From Alicyclobacillus kakegawensis NBRC 103104 (GTDB lineage Bacteria > Bacillota > Bacilli > Alicyclobacillales > Alicyclobacillaceae), in the NCBI RefSeq assembly GCF_001552655.1, contig NZ_BCRP01000004.1, positions 124,001 to 188,000 of the forward strand: DNA of 64,000 nt, read 5' to 3'. A program made the translations under genes and the position numbers. The notes below the pieces were generated by a model, which was given only the letters and a program-made list of their open reading frames with translations, searched no databases and was not told where the DNA came from. This document shows positions 9,174 through 20,084 of the stretch, one piece after another; the stretch's first letter is position 1, and each line of letters opens with the position of its first letter.

Positions 9174-10183
9174 ACAAGCATCCGCATGATGTGGAGAGAC
9201 TCAGGGCGCTTCCGAAGATCCCGTTTTCCCAGGCACTGCATCAGAGGATATTGGCGGCCGCCCAGTCTGCCCGTGAGTCCGAATCGGCGGGCCGCCGGCC
9301 GCGCGAACGGCGTTGGAACCAGTTATTGGGTGTGTCCGGCATGCTGGCGGCGGCTGCCATGGTGGCTGCGGTTCTCTCTTCGGACGTGGTCTCCGCTCGT
9401 CATGGCCAGCGCTTGCAGGCTGTCCAGCAGTCAGATTTCAAGGCCGGGCAGAGCGAGGCTGGGGGCCGGACGGGGTTGCCCATCCCGGCATCGGTTTCCC
9501 CTCAGCACGTCCAGGCGGCGCCGCTGGAAGTCGAATCAATCTGGATTGGGTCTGATGCCGAGCACCCTGGAAACGTGGTTTACGCGCGTTTACGGAATAA
9601 CGGCTCCCGCTCCTTGGGACGCTACGATGTTATAGGGGTGTTGGGCTTTGGTCCTGGTGCGGATAAGCAGGATATACTGGGCTATGAGCACCTGATTCTC
9701 ACGAATGGGCCGGATCGGCCGATTCGTCCCGGAGCGGAGGGGACGTGGTCCTTTCGTCCCCTCGGCGTGAGCGAGAACGAATGGGACAGCACCGTTTTAC
9801 CGCATCTGTGGTTTTTACAGGGCGCGTCCGCGTCGGCACAGCCGTCGCCACCCTGGCAGTCGGTGCCGGGACTGCAAGTGCAGGACTTGCACGTTCAACC
9901 AGGGGTTCATCCCGGCCAAGTGGAGGTAGGTGGCTTCTTGCTCAATGACCGCCGCACTCGGGTCTCGTTGGACGAAGTGTGGGCGATTGTCTGGTTGGCG
10001 CCTCCTGGAGTATCCGATTGGACGAATTCGCATTCTATCCGCTTCATCAGCAGCCTGCGGGGGGCGGCGGGCGTTCGTTCGCTTGCCGCCGGCCAATCGC
10101 ACGCAGTATACTTTCCGCTGCTGGGGCCCGATATCGATTACCGTCAACTGGTGCCGCACCTGATGCTGGTGCAGCCGTCGTAG
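9170..10183 (+). CDS. Probable membrane-bound anti-sigma factor with large extracytoplasmic domain
   Basis: 337 residues. About 48 charged residues lie inside, then one hydrophobic span (LLGVSGMLAAAAMVAAVLSS, about 47-66), then roughly 270 residues outside. I recognise no family in the outer domain. Its start GTG overlaps the stop of the sigma gene, the usual arrangement of a sigma/anti-sigma pair, and this position is the main reason for the call. No zinc-binding HxxxCxxC motif is seen in the N-terminal part, so it would not be a classic ZAS-type anti-sigma. The outer domain would be the signal sensor. Confidence 0.6.
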   Translation: MNKHPHDVERLRALPKIPFSQALHQRILAAAQSARESESAGRRPRERRWNQLLGVSGMLAAAAMVAAVLSSDVVSARHGQRLQAVQQSDFKAGQSEAGGRTGLPIPASVSPQHVQAAPLEVESIWIGSDAEHPGNVVYARLRNNGSRSLGRYDVIGVLGFGPGADKQDILGYEHLILTNGPDRPIRPGAEGTWSFRPLGVSENEWDSTVLPHLWFLQGASASAQPSPPWQSVPGLQVQDLHVQPGVHPGQVEVGGFLLNDRRTRVSLDEVWAIVWLAPPGVSDWTNSHSIRFISSLRGAAGVRSLAAGQSHAVYFPLLGPDIDYRQLVPHLMLVQPS

Positions 10184-10203
10184 GAGGAAGGCGGGGTGGT
10201 TGT

Positions 10204-10479
10204 GTGACGACGCGGTTCAGTTTGAGCGAACTCGCACAGATGCTGCAGGCGCCCGTGGAAGTGGTCCGGCAGGCGGTGGATGATCTGGCTGATCATGGGG
10301 AATTGACCGCGGAGTCGTTCGTGTTCGGAGATCGAAACTGGCGTGTCGCCCCGAGCGATGTGAAGCGGGTTCAGGACTGGATAGCGGAACACGGTGCAAA
10401 AGGTGAGACGGGCAATCGAAAACCTGTACGCAGAGTGCGGCGGAAGGTGGTCCGACAAGCGGACACTGCGTGCGATTGA
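10204..10479 (+). CDS. Small helix-turn-helix-like protein of unknown function
   Basis: 91 residues from GTG 10204. The N-terminal half (FSLSELAQMLQAPVEVVRQAVDDLADHG) resembles a winged-helix or MerR-like reading head, and the C-terminal end is strongly basic (KPVRRVRRKVVRQ). It lies 20 bases after the anti-sigma gene in the same direction, so it is probably the third gene of that operon. Function is not known. A regulator or nucleic-acid-binding accessory of the sigma system is a guess. Confidence 0.55.
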   Translation: MTTRFSLSELAQMLQAPVEVVRQAVDDLADHGELTAESFVFGDRNWRVAPSDVKRVQDWIAEHGAKGETGNRKPVRRVRRKVVRQADTACD

Positions 10480-10628
10480 GGGCCGCCCGGTGTCGTTGGT
10501 TGCAGTCCCCGGTGGCCTGATCTACACTGGGGGCAGTTTCAGAGCGGTCTGTACAGGATTAGGTCGCCTGCGCGGGTGCAGGATGTGACGTCGCCCGGCG
10601 GATGTGAACGTGAAGGAGTAAAAACAGC

Positions 10629-11747
10629 ATGAAGATCGGCGTGCCGAAAGAGATCAAAAACAACGAAAATCGGGTGGCCATGACTCCGGCTGGCGTGCAT
10701 ACTCTGGTTGGAGCGGGTCACGAGGTTTACATTGAGAGCGGAGCGGGGGAGGGCAGTGGATTTTCCGACGAGGACTTTGTCCAGGCGGGAGCGCAGATCC
10801 TGGCTGCTGCCGAGGATGTCTGGGACCAGGCCGACATGGTCATGAAGGTCAAAGAGCCGCTCCCGGACGAGTATCGGTACTTCCGGTCCGGGCTTGTCCT
10901 GTTCACCTACCTGCATTTGGCTCCGCTTCCCGAACTGACCAAGGTGCTGATGCACAGTGGAGTGACCGCCATCGCCTATGAGACGGTGCAACTGCCGGAC
11001 GGGACATTGCCACTGTTGACGCCGATGAGCGAGGTCGCTGGTCGGATGTCCATTCAAGTTGGGGCCCACCATTTGGAGCGCCCTCATCGAGGCCTGGGCG
11101 TACTGCTCGGCGGCGTTCCCGGCGTACCGGCCGCCAAGGTGGTCGTTGTCGGCGGCGGCACGGTGGGGCTGAACGCGGCCCGCATCGCGCTGGGCATGGG
11201 TGCCCACGTGTCCATATTGGACATCAACCCGGCGCGGCTGGCGTACATCGACGAAGTCTATCAGGGCCGGATTCAGACCATCATGTCCAACGATTACAAT
11301 CTTTACCATGAGCTGCAAGATTGCGACCTGCTGATTGGCGCTGTGCTGGTCCCTGGGGCTCGCACGCCGAAAATCATCAAGACCGATATGGTGCGGTCCA
11401 TGAAGCAGGGCAGTGTGATTGTCGATGTGGCCATTGACCAAGGCGGATCGGTGGAGACGATTGATCGCATCACCACCCACGATGACCCGACATACGAAAA
11501 GTTTGGCGTGGTCCACTACGCGGTCTCCAACATGCCGGGAGCCGTACCGCGCACTTCCACGTTTGCCTTGACCAATGTGACCATTCCGTACGCCTTGCAG
11601 ATAGCCAATAAGGGGATCCAGCAGGCCATCCGCGACAATGCCGCGCTGGCGCGCGGGGTGAACGTGATGGACGGCAGACTGACGTATGAGGCGGTGGCCC
11701 AGTCGTTAAACTTGCCGTACACGCCGCTCGCCGATGTGGTTGGATAG
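10629..11747 (+). CDS. ald: Alanine dehydrogenase
   Basis: 372 residues starting [20 protein letters not shown], the characteristic Ald N terminus with the pyruvate-binding arginine and lysine. The NAD fold motif [22 protein letters not shown] and the catalytic His in [11 protein letters not shown] are present. It interconverts L-alanine and pyruvate plus ammonia, giving carbon and nitrogen from alanine, and in Bacillus is needed for normal sporulation. GAAGGAG precedes the ATG. A strong terminator follows at 11859. Confidence 0.97.
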   Translation: MKIGVPKEIKNNENRVAMTPAGVHTLVGAGHEVYIESGAGEGSGFSDEDFVQAGAQILAAAEDVWDQADMVMKVKEPLPDEYRYFRSGLVLFTYLHLAPLPELTKVLMHSGVTAIAYETVQLPDGTLPLLTPMSEVAGRMSIQVGAHHLERPHRGLGVLLGGVPGVPAAKVVVVGGGTVGLNAARIALGMGAHVSILDINPARLAYIDEVYQGRIQTIMSNDYNLYHELQDCDLLIGAVLVPGARTPKIIKTDMVRSMKQGSVIVDVAIDQGGSVETIDRITTHDDPTYEKFGVVHYAVSNMPGAVPRTSTFALTNVTIPYALQIANKGIQQAIRDNAALARGVNVMDGRLTYEAVAQSLNLPYTPLADVVG

Positions 11748-11858
11748 CGTGCGGCGGGGACTCGGGGTGTCGAACCGGGGCCAGGTTGGTGCCCCATTCC
11801 ATGTTGATGGTTTGGGATAGAAGCAGGGTGGAAGTACGCTGTGCGTTTTGGGGTGGCG

Positions 11859-11895
11859 CGCCCGCTTGGAGGGGTTCCAAGCGGGCGTGAATTTT
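11859..11895 (+). terminator. Rho-independent terminator of ald
   Basis: Perfect 11-bp stem CGCCCGCTTGG / CCAAGCGGGCG with a seven-base loop, followed by TGAATTTT. It separates ald from the CuA lipoprotein gene. Confidence 0.8.
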
Positions 11896-11969
11896 ATGCC
11901 CACAGGGCATGTTTGGTGTATGATAGAAGTGTACCGGGAATGACACCGCTCGGGCTGGGGGGACTGCGA

Positions 11970-12344
11970 ATGAAGAGAGGCTGGGCTGCGCTGGCGGCGG
12001 CGACGGTCGTGCTGACGGCGGGCGGCTGTGGGCAGGCCCATCAGTCCACGCCCAAGGTCCCGGCCGACGCCGTGAAGGTGAAAGTGGTGGCGTCCGATTT
12101 TAAATGGTCGCTGAGCCAAACCGACTTCGCGGTAGGGAAGCCGATAGATTTTGTCGTCAGTTCGAAACAGGGGACACATGGATTTTCCATTGATGGCACA
12201 GACATCAGTCAAACTGTGTCGCAAGGGGATGCCCCGGTGAATGTGGTGTTCACCCCGAAGAAGGAGGGCACCTATACGATTCGCTGCGATGTGTATTGCG
12301 GTTCTGGACACCAGGACATGATTGCCAAGTTTCATGTGCATTGA
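11970..12344 (+). CDS. Free-standing CuA-site cupredoxin lipoprotein (cytochrome oxidase subunit II-like)
   Basis: 124 residues. A signal peptide ends in a lipobox-like LTAGGC, so the protein should be lipid-anchored outside the membrane. The cupredoxin domain carries the full CuA ligand set: a His in GTHGFSIDGT and CDVYCGSGHQDM, which fits C-x3-C-x3-H-x2-M. The closest pattern I recall is subunit II of ba3-type oxidase of Thermus. No oxidase subunit I or III gene lies beside it, and no transmembrane helix is present apart from the signal. It could be a subunit of an oxidase encoded elsewhere or a soluble-domain electron carrier. A weak promoter may lie around TATGAT at 11919. Confidence 0.85.
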   Translation: MKRGWAALAAATVVLTAGGCGQAHQSTPKVPADAVKVKVVASDFKWSLSQTDFAVGKPIDFVVSSKQGTHGFSIDGTDISQTVSQGDAPVNVVFTPKKEGTYTIRCDVYCGSGHQDMIAKFHVH

Positions 12345-12374
12345 GCGGGTTTGGATGATGAAAGGGTGAGGTGA

Positions 12375-12683
12375 ATGGTAACTGAGGAACAGGTGCGCAG
12401 CGCCCTGACGGAAGTGGTGGATCCTGAGATTCAAATTGACATCGTCAATCTCGGCATGGTGTACGGGATCGACATATCGGAGGACGGAAAAAAGGTCAAA
12501 ATCACTATGACCTTGACGACCATGGGTTGCCCGGCGTATGACATGCTGCGCGACGACATCATTGAACGGGTTGGCAGCTTTGAGGGTGTGGAGGACGTCG
12601 AAGTGGAATTGACGTTCGATCCGCCCTGGGATAAGGAAATGATGTCCGAAGAAGCGAAACTGGTTTTTAAGTATTTGTTCTGA
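12375..12683 (+). CDS. DUF59 (MIP18/YitW-like) Fe-S cluster assembly factor
   Basis: 102 residues starting MVTEEQVRSALTEVVDPEIQ, the standard start of the DUF59 family, with VNLGMVYGI and the conserved cysteine in TTMGCPAYDML. Members (YitW, SufT, PaaD) help deliver Fe-S clusters to target proteins. It sits 136 bases before the suf operon, in the same direction but ahead of the suf promoter region, which supports a role in Fe-S maturation. AAGGGTGAGGTGA precedes the ATG. Confidence 0.9.
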   Translation: MVTEEQVRSALTEVVDPEIQIDIVNLGMVYGIDISEDGKKVKITMTLTTMGCPAYDMLRDDIIERVGSFEGVEDVEVELTFDPPWDKEMMSEEAKLVFKYLF

Positions 12684-12722
12684 CGGTCGGCGGCCCATAA
12701 AATTCGGGTATACGCCTTGCAA

Positions 12723-12746
12723 TTGACAGCGTATATGGTACGCTGT
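12723..12746 (+). promoter_or_regulatory. suf promoter region with operator-like dyad
   Basis: A consensus TTGACA at 12723 overlaps a perfect dyad: ACAGCGTA (12726), five bases TATGG, then TACGCTGT ending at 12746. The position on the -35 element is right for a repressor. The -10 is poor (TGGATG at 12746 with 17-base spacing), which suggests either activation or a weak promoter. The obvious candidate binder is the Rrf2 protein encoded at the end of the same operon; this is inference. Confidence 0.6.
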
Positions 12747-12819
12747 GGATGAAAACATGACCCCATAAGTCAACTTTTAGGTATGCGCCAGAGATCTTGC
12801 TGGGAAAGAGGTTGGTCAC

Positions 12820-13605
12820 ATGTCATCGCCGGTATTGACAATTGAAGATTTGCGTGTGTCTGTTGAAGACAAGGAGATTGTGAAGGGCTTGAGCCTGCAG
12901 ATAAAAGGCGGTGAAATCCACGCCGTCATGGGTCCCAATGGAACCGGGAAAAGCACCCTGGCATCCGCGCTCATGGGTCACCCTGCTTATTCGGTCACGA
13001 GTGGTCGGGTGACGTTGGACGGTGAAGATGTCCTGACCATGTCGGTGGATGAACGCGCTCGTGCCGGTCTGTTTTTGGCGATGCAGTATCCTGCGGAGGT
13101 ATCGGGTGTATCAAATGCCAATTTTCTCCGCACCGCTTTGAATGCACGGCGAGGAGAAGGCAACGAACTGCCGGTCATCAAATTCCACAGGCTGCTGCAG
13201 CAGAAGATGAAGGATCTCAACATCGACCCATCGTTTGCTGAGCGTTATTTGAACGAAGGCTTTTCCGGCGGTGAGAAAAAGCGCAATGAGATTTTGCAGA
13301 TGAGCCTGCTGGAGCCGAAGATTGCCATTCTGGACGAGATTGATTCGGGCCTGGACATTGATGCGTTGAAGCTGGTGGCCGATGCGGTCAATCAACTGCG
13401 TTCTCCGCAGACCGGGTTCCTGATTATCACGCACTATCAGCGGTTGCTGCAGTACATCGTTCCGGATTATGTACACGTGATGATGCAGGGCCGAATCGTG
13501 AAGTCTGGCGACAAAACGCTGGCAGAGTACCTGGAGGCCAACGGATACGACACACTGAAACGGGAACTCGGCATCGTCGACGAGACGGTCGGCGCCGAAG
13601 CGTGA
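12820..13605 (+). CDS. sufC: Fe-S assembly ATPase SufC
   Basis: 261-residue ABC-type ATPase of the SUF system. Walker A is GPNGTGKSTL, the signature is NEGFSGGEKKRNEILQM, and Walker B with the catalytic Glu is AILDEIDSGLDIDAL, all in the SufC-specific form. It binds SufB and SufD and drives scaffold rearrangement during cluster assembly in the cytoplasm. It is the first gene of sufC-sufD-sufS-sufU-sufB, the Bacillus order, about 75 bases after the dyad promoter. The next start is 12 bases downstream of its stop, with AGGAGGT between. Confidence 0.98.
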   Translation: MSSPVLTIEDLRVSVEDKEIVKGLSLQIKGGEIHAVMGPNGTGKSTLASALMGHPAYSVTSGRVTLDGEDVLTMSVDERARAGLFLAMQYPAEVSGVSNANFLRTALNARRGEGNELPVIKFHRLLQQKMKDLNIDPSFAERYLNEGFSGGEKKRNEILQMSLLEPKIAILDEIDSGLDIDALKLVADAVNQLRSPQTGFLIITHYQRLLQYIVPDYVHVMMQGRIVKSGDKTLAEYLEANGYDTLKRELGIVDETVGAEA

Positions 13606-13617
13606 GGAGGTAGGACG

Positions 13618-16571
<2,954 letters not shown>

Positions 16572-16616
16572 CCCTTCCGGTAATATCATGGACGGGCAAA
16601 AAGGAGGAGACGGAAA

Positions 16617-18014
16617 ATGGCCAAGTCGCTTCCCGAAATAGAGGAGTACCAGTATGGCTTTCGGGATCGGGACGTGTCAGTCGTCAAGTTCCAAAAGGGA
16701 TTGAACCGCAAGGTCGTCGAGGAGATCTCCATGATGAAGAACGAACCGGGTTGGATGACCGATTTCCGGCTGCGTTCGCTTGAGATCTTCCAGTCCAAAC
16801 CGATGCCGACGTGGGGTGGAGATCTGTCGGAGCTGGACTTTGACGATATCACCTATTACGTGAAGCCAACGGAGCGGCAGGGCAAGACCTGGGATGAGGT
16901 GCCGGACGAAATCAAACAGACCTTCGACCGTCTCGGCATCCCGGAGGCGGAGCAGAAGTTTTTGGCCGGTGTTTCGGCCCAGTACGAGTCCGAAGTGGTG
17001 TACCATTCGATGAAGAAGGACCTCGAAGAGCAGGGCATCCTATTCATGGACACCGACTCCGCGCTGCGGGAGCATCCGGAAATCTTCAAGGAGTACTTTG
17101 GGACGGTCGTGCCGCCGGAGGACAATAAGTTTGCTGCACTGAACAGTGCGGTCTGGAGCGGCGGCAGTTTTATCTATGTCCCCAAGGGTGTGAAGGCGGA
17201 GGTGCCGCTGCAAGCCTACTTCCGCATCAACTCCGAGAACATGGGTCAGTTTGAACGCACGCTCATCATCTGCGACGATGACAGCTTTGTGCATTATGTC
17301 GAGGGCTGCACGGCGCCTATCTACAGCACCAATTCGCTGCACAGTGCGGTGGTCGAAATCATTGTCAAGGATAGGGCGCGCTGCCGCTATACGACCATCC
17401 AAAACTGGGCGCCCAACATCTATAACTTGGTGACGAAGCGGGCCGTGGCCTATAAGGACGCGACCATGGAATGGGTTGACGGGAATATCGGATCGAAGTT
17501 GACCATGAAATACCCGAGCGTGTACATGATGGACGAGGGCGCCAAGGCGATGGTGCTGTCGATTGCGGTCGCCGGAAGGGGCCAGCATCAGGACGCCGGT
17601 GCGAAGGTGATTCATAACGCACCCAACACCACGTCGACCATCGTCTCGAAATCCATCAGCAAGCACGGGGGCAAGACGACGTATCGGGGGTTGGCCAGCT
17701 TTGGCCCGAATGCGCGCGGTGCCAAGGCGAACATCAAGTGTGATACGCTCATCTTTGACGAAGATTCGACGTCCGATACGATTCCGCACAATGATATCCG
17801 GAACGACACCGTGACGCTGGAACATGAAGCGTCGGTTTCAAAGGTCAGCGAGGAACAGCTGTTCTACCTGATGAGCCGCGGGATCTCGGAAGAGGACGCG
17901 ACGCGGATGATTGTGATGGGGTTCATTGAACCGTTCACGCGCGAGCTGCCGATGGAATATGCGGTGGAGATGAACCGTTTGATCAAGTTTGAGATGGAAG
18001 GGTCTGTTGGCTGA
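16617..18014 (+). CDS. sufB: Fe-S scaffold protein SufB
   Basis: 465 residues, the main scaffold of the SUF machinery. Seen: [10 protein letters not shown] at the N terminus, [17 protein letters not shown], a cysteine in [27 protein letters not shown], and the C-terminal [21 protein letters not shown]. The family functional residues (Cys and Glu of the beta-helix) lie in this well-conserved core. AAGGAGGAG precedes the ATG. It closes the canonical suf gene set; a Rieske gene starts three bases after its stop. Confidence 0.98.
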   Translation: MAKSLPEIEEYQYGFRDRDVSVVKFQKGLNRKVVEEISMMKNEPGWMTDFRLRSLEIFQSKPMPTWGGDLSELDFDDITYYVKPTERQGKTWDEVPDEIKQTFDRLGIPEAEQKFLAGVSAQYESEVVYHSMKKDLEEQGILFMDTDSALREHPEIFKEYFGTVVPPEDNKFAALNSAVWSGGSFIYVPKGVKAEVPLQAYFRINSENMGQFERTLIICDDDSFVHYVEGCTAPIYSTNSLHSAVVEIIVKDRARCRYTTIQNWAPNIYNLVTKRAVAYKDATMEWVDGNIGSKLTMKYPSVYMMDEGAKAMVLSIAVAGRGQHQDAGAKVIHNAPNTTSTIVSKSISKHGGKTTYRGLASFGPNARGAKANIKCDTLIFDEDSTSDTIPHNDIRNDTVTLEHEASVSKVSEEQLFYLMSRGISEEDATRMIVMGFIEPFTRELPMEYAVEMNRLIKFEMEGSVG

Positions 18015-18017
18015 CAT

Positions 18018-18326
18018 ATGAGTTGGATAAAGGTTGCGGGCGCTGCCCAGATTCCAACCGGGCACATGATGCGTGTGCAGGTGGAGGATGAGGACATCGC
18101 TCTGTACCATCTGGATGACGGATGGTACGCGACGTCTGCCATTTGTACCCATGCGTACGCCGACTTGACGACCGGCCGCCTGCAAGACGCGGTGGTCACC
18201 TGCCCAAAACACGGCGGACAGTTCAACGTGAAGACTGGCGCGGCGGTCAAATTCCCGTGCGTCGTTGCGCTCGCAACCTATCCGGTCGAAGTGCGCGGAG
18301 AGGACGTGTTCATCGACTTTGAATGA
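18018..18326 (+). CDS. Small Rieske-type [2Fe-2S] ferredoxin (NirD-like)
   Basis: 102-residue single-domain Rieske protein. The cluster ligands are CTHAYADLTTG (Cys and His) and CPKHGGQF (Cys and His), matching C-x-H and C-x2-H. No signal or membrane anchor is seen, so it is cytoplasmic, unlike bc1/b6f Rieske proteins. It begins three bases after sufB and is therefore part of the suf transcript. Related small Rieske proteins serve as electron carriers for oxygenases or as nitrite-reductase subunits. Supplying electrons for Fe-S assembly is a hypothesis from position only. Confidence 0.88.
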   Translation: MSWIKVAGAAQIPTGHMMRVQVEDEDIALYHLDDGWYATSAICTHAYADLTTGRLQDAVVTCPKHGGQFNVKTGAAVKFPCVVALATYPVEVRGEDVFIDFE

Positions 18327-18412
18327 CTGTGTCCGACCGCGGTGATGAACCGGCGGTGGCCGCAGACGGGGGCATGGGGCCAGTCCTTATCCGCAGCAAC
18401 GGAGGGATTCTG

Positions 18413-18859
18413 GTGCGAGTTTCGAGCAAAACGGAGTATGGATTGCGCGCGATGGTGGCGCTGGCGCAGTTGGCCAGCAATCAACGGCCGGTGCCGTTGC
18501 CGCGGGTTGCGGACCAAGAAGGGATTCCCGAACAGTATCTCGATCAGATCATCGCGCGGTTGCGACGAGCCGGTTTTGTCAAGAGCGTGCGTGGGGTCAA
18601 TGGCGGTTACCTGCTCACCCGCTCGCCTGAGGACATCCGGATTGGCGAACTGGTGCGGGTTCTGGAAGGCAGTCTGTCGCCCATCGGTTGTGTCAGTGAG
18701 GAAAATGAGTCGCCCGCCGATTTCTGCGGGCTGTATAAACAATGCCACACTCGCAGTGTCTGGCTCCGTGTGATGGGCGCCGTGACACAAGCGCTGGACA
18801 GCATTTCTCTGGCAGACGTGATGCATGATGAAGTTCCGCTGATCGTGAAAGTCAAGTAG
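18413..18859 (+). CDS. Rrf2-family transcriptional regulator with Fe-S-type cysteines
   Basis: 148 residues from GTG 18413, which has GGAGGG six bases upstream. The winged-helix head VSSKTEYGLRAMVALAQLA and the wing VRGVNGGYLLTRSPEDI are typical of Rrf2. Three cysteines occur as CVSEENESPADFC and then CGLYKQC, a C-x11-C-x5-C spacing followed by His. IscR, NsrR and RirA use three cysteines in this region for a cluster, so an Fe-S-sensing role is likely. Being last in the suf operon, with a dyad on the suf promoter, suggests autoregulation. CymR-type regulators lack these cysteines. Confidence 0.85.
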   Translation: MRVSSKTEYGLRAMVALAQLASNQRPVPLPRVADQEGIPEQYLDQIIARLRRAGFVKSVRGVNGGYLLTRSPEDIRIGELVRVLEGSLSPIGCVSEENESPADFCGLYKQCHTRSVWLRVMGAVTQALDSISLADVMHDEVPLIVKVK

Positions 18860-18876
18860 CGGGATGGCGTAAAGAG

Positions 18877-18911
18877 GAAAAGGCGGTCCCGGACGCGGGA
18901 ACCGCCTTTTG
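18877..18911 (+). terminator. Rho-independent terminator of the suf operon
   Basis: Stem AAAAGGCGGTCCC with GGGAACCGCCTTTT, one bulged A, followed by TTTTGCTTT. It closes the transcript after the Rrf2 gene. Confidence 0.85.
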
Positions 18912-18972
18912 CTTTATCCGCTTGACGGAGTCGTCCACCATGACATCGCGCCATAATGCCGCCCGAGACACA

Positions 18973-19257
18973 CTATTCGTTGCTGAAGCCCAGGTCAATC
19001 TTGGGAAGCTGTTGCACCTCTTTCAGGGATTTATCCCGCCGCGCGCAGGCATCAAGGTACTCACGGTAAAGCGCATCCAAATCGGGGTGTTGTTGCAGCA
19101 GTTTGGTGTCCAGGACCAAGTGGTTGCCCGACCGGTCATACGATATATGGTTGCTCGGGTTGTATCCGTGGTCTCGGAGCGTCGACAGCAGCTTGGACAA
19201 GAGTTCTGTCACTTGGAGATGAGCAGCACTCCAGGTTTCCGAAATCGGTCCGCTCAT
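18973..19257 (-). CDS. Hypothetical protein, 94 residues
   Basis: Reads MSGPISETWSAAHLQVTEL from ATG 19257, preceded by AAGGGTGGG at good distance. The protein is soluble and charged, probably helical, with no cysteine, no signal and no motif I recognise. It is divergent from the peroxiredoxin gene, whose promoter region at about 19274-19308 lies between them. The reading frame extends further upstream through that promoter, but without a ribosome site. Function unknown. Confidence 0.6.
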   Translation of the reverse strand: MSGPISETWSAAHLQVTELLSKLLSTLRDHGYNPSNHISYDRSGNHLVLDTKLLQQHPDLDALYREYLDACARRDKSLKEVQQLPKIDLGFSNE

Positions 19258-19273
19258 GGCGACCCACCCTTTC

Positions 19274-19308
19274 TTGATTTGAAGCGCTGATACTGGGTAT
19301 AGTATAAT
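19274..19308 (+). promoter_or_regulatory. Promoter region of the peroxiredoxin gene
   Basis: TTGATT at 19274 and TATAGT at 19298 (18-base spacing), with an overlapping TATAAT at 19303. The -10 area is AT-rich and partly symmetrical, but does not reach the PerR consensus of two seven-base arms. Confidence 0.5.
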
Positions 19309-19369
19309 CCAGTTGAAATGCTTTCGCCAACTTTTGGTTGTCCAATTCCGAATAGAGGAGGTCATGGTC

Positions 19370-19909
19370 ATGCCGTTGGTAGGTAGCCCGGCTCCCGATT
19401 TCGACATGTTGTCGACAAAGAACCTGAAGACCCTGAATGAACGGGTCAAGTTGTCGGATTACAAAGGCAAATGGCTGGTTCTGTTCTTTTACCCGCAGGA
19501 CTTTACGTTTGTCTGTCCGACCGAGATTTTGGCCATGAACGAGCGGCTGCAGGAGTTTAAGGACCTGGATGCGGAAGTCCTAGGTGTGAGCACGGATAGC
19601 GTACACAGCCACAAGGCGTGGATTCAGACCCCGCGGGACAAAAATGGCCTAGGCGGCATTGATTACCCACTGGCGGCCGATTTCACGAAGGAGGTCGCCC
19701 GCAAATACGACGTCCTGGTGGAGTCGGAAGGTGTGGCTCTGCGCGGGCTGTTCATTATCGATCCGGAGGGTATTCTGCGCTATCAGGTGGTCCATGATTT
19801 GAATATCGGGCGCAGTGTGGACGAGACGCTGCGTGTGCTGGAGGCGTTGCAGGCGGGCGGCCTATGCCCGGCCAACTGGAAGCCTGGCGACAAGCTGTTG
19901 GAAGTGTGA
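19370..19909 (+). CDS. 2-Cys peroxiredoxin (AhpC/TSA type)
   Basis: 179 residues. The peroxidatic cysteine lies in FYPQDFTFVCPTE and the resolving cysteine in GGLCPANWKPG, so it is a typical 2-Cys enzyme reducing hydrogen peroxide and organic peroxides. The DFTKEVARKYDVL and GLFIIDPEGILRY segments are family-typical. GAGGAGG lies eight bases before ATG 19370; the ATG at 19364 is too close to it. No AhpF or thioredoxin reductase gene is adjacent. A clean terminator follows. Confidence 0.94.
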   Translation: MPLVGSPAPDFDMLSTKNLKTLNERVKLSDYKGKWLVLFFYPQDFTFVCPTEILAMNERLQEFKDLDAEVLGVSTDSVHSHKAWIQTPRDKNGLGGIDYPLAADFTKEVARKYDVLVESEGVALRGLFIIDPEGILRYQVVHDLNIGRSVDETLRVLEALQAGGLCPANWKPGDKLLEV

Positions 19910-19945
19910 ACGCGTAATCGGCGCCCAGAAGCTGTCCGCCAAGAG

Positions 19946-19975
19946 AAGGGGTTCGGATTTGACCGAACCCTTTTG
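19946..19975 (+). terminator. Rho-independent terminator of the peroxiredoxin gene
   Basis: Stem GGGTTCGG / CCGAACCC, 8 bp extended by A-T pairs, six-base loop, followed by TTTTGTGTT. Confidence 0.85.
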
Positions 19976-20008
19976 TGTTGGCCTTGTGCGGATGGTGCGC
20001 GAGCGCGA

Positions 20009-20037
20009 TTGACACGCTTGGGTCCAACCGCTACAAT
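20009..20037 (+). promoter_or_regulatory. Promoter of fadR-etfB-etfA
   Basis: TTGACA at 20009 and TACAAT at 20032 with exactly 17 bases between, a near-consensus sigma-A promoter. Predicted transcription starts near 20044, just before the FadR operator. Confidence 0.8.
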
Positions 20038-20050
20038 GAGTCACATCAAC

Positions 20051-20068
20051 TGAATGAGCATTCATTCA
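20051..20068 (+). promoter_or_regulatory. FadR operator
   Basis: TGAATGAGCATTCATTCA matches the Bacillus FadR box, with perfect TGAATGA and TCATTCA arms around four bases. It lies just after the predicted transcript start of fadR, so the regulator should repress its own operon until long-chain acyl-CoA releases it. Confidence 0.85.
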
Positions 20069-20084
20069 TTGGGAGGGGAGGCGC

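Noticed and set aside
10394-10588. 64-codon frame after the HTH-like gene
   Set aside because: Overlaps the HTH gene by 86 bases in another frame and has no ribosome site or recognisable sequence.
19290-19312. PerR box at the peroxiredoxin promoter
   Set aside because: The AT-rich symmetry at the -10 does not reach the two seven-base arms of the PerR consensus.
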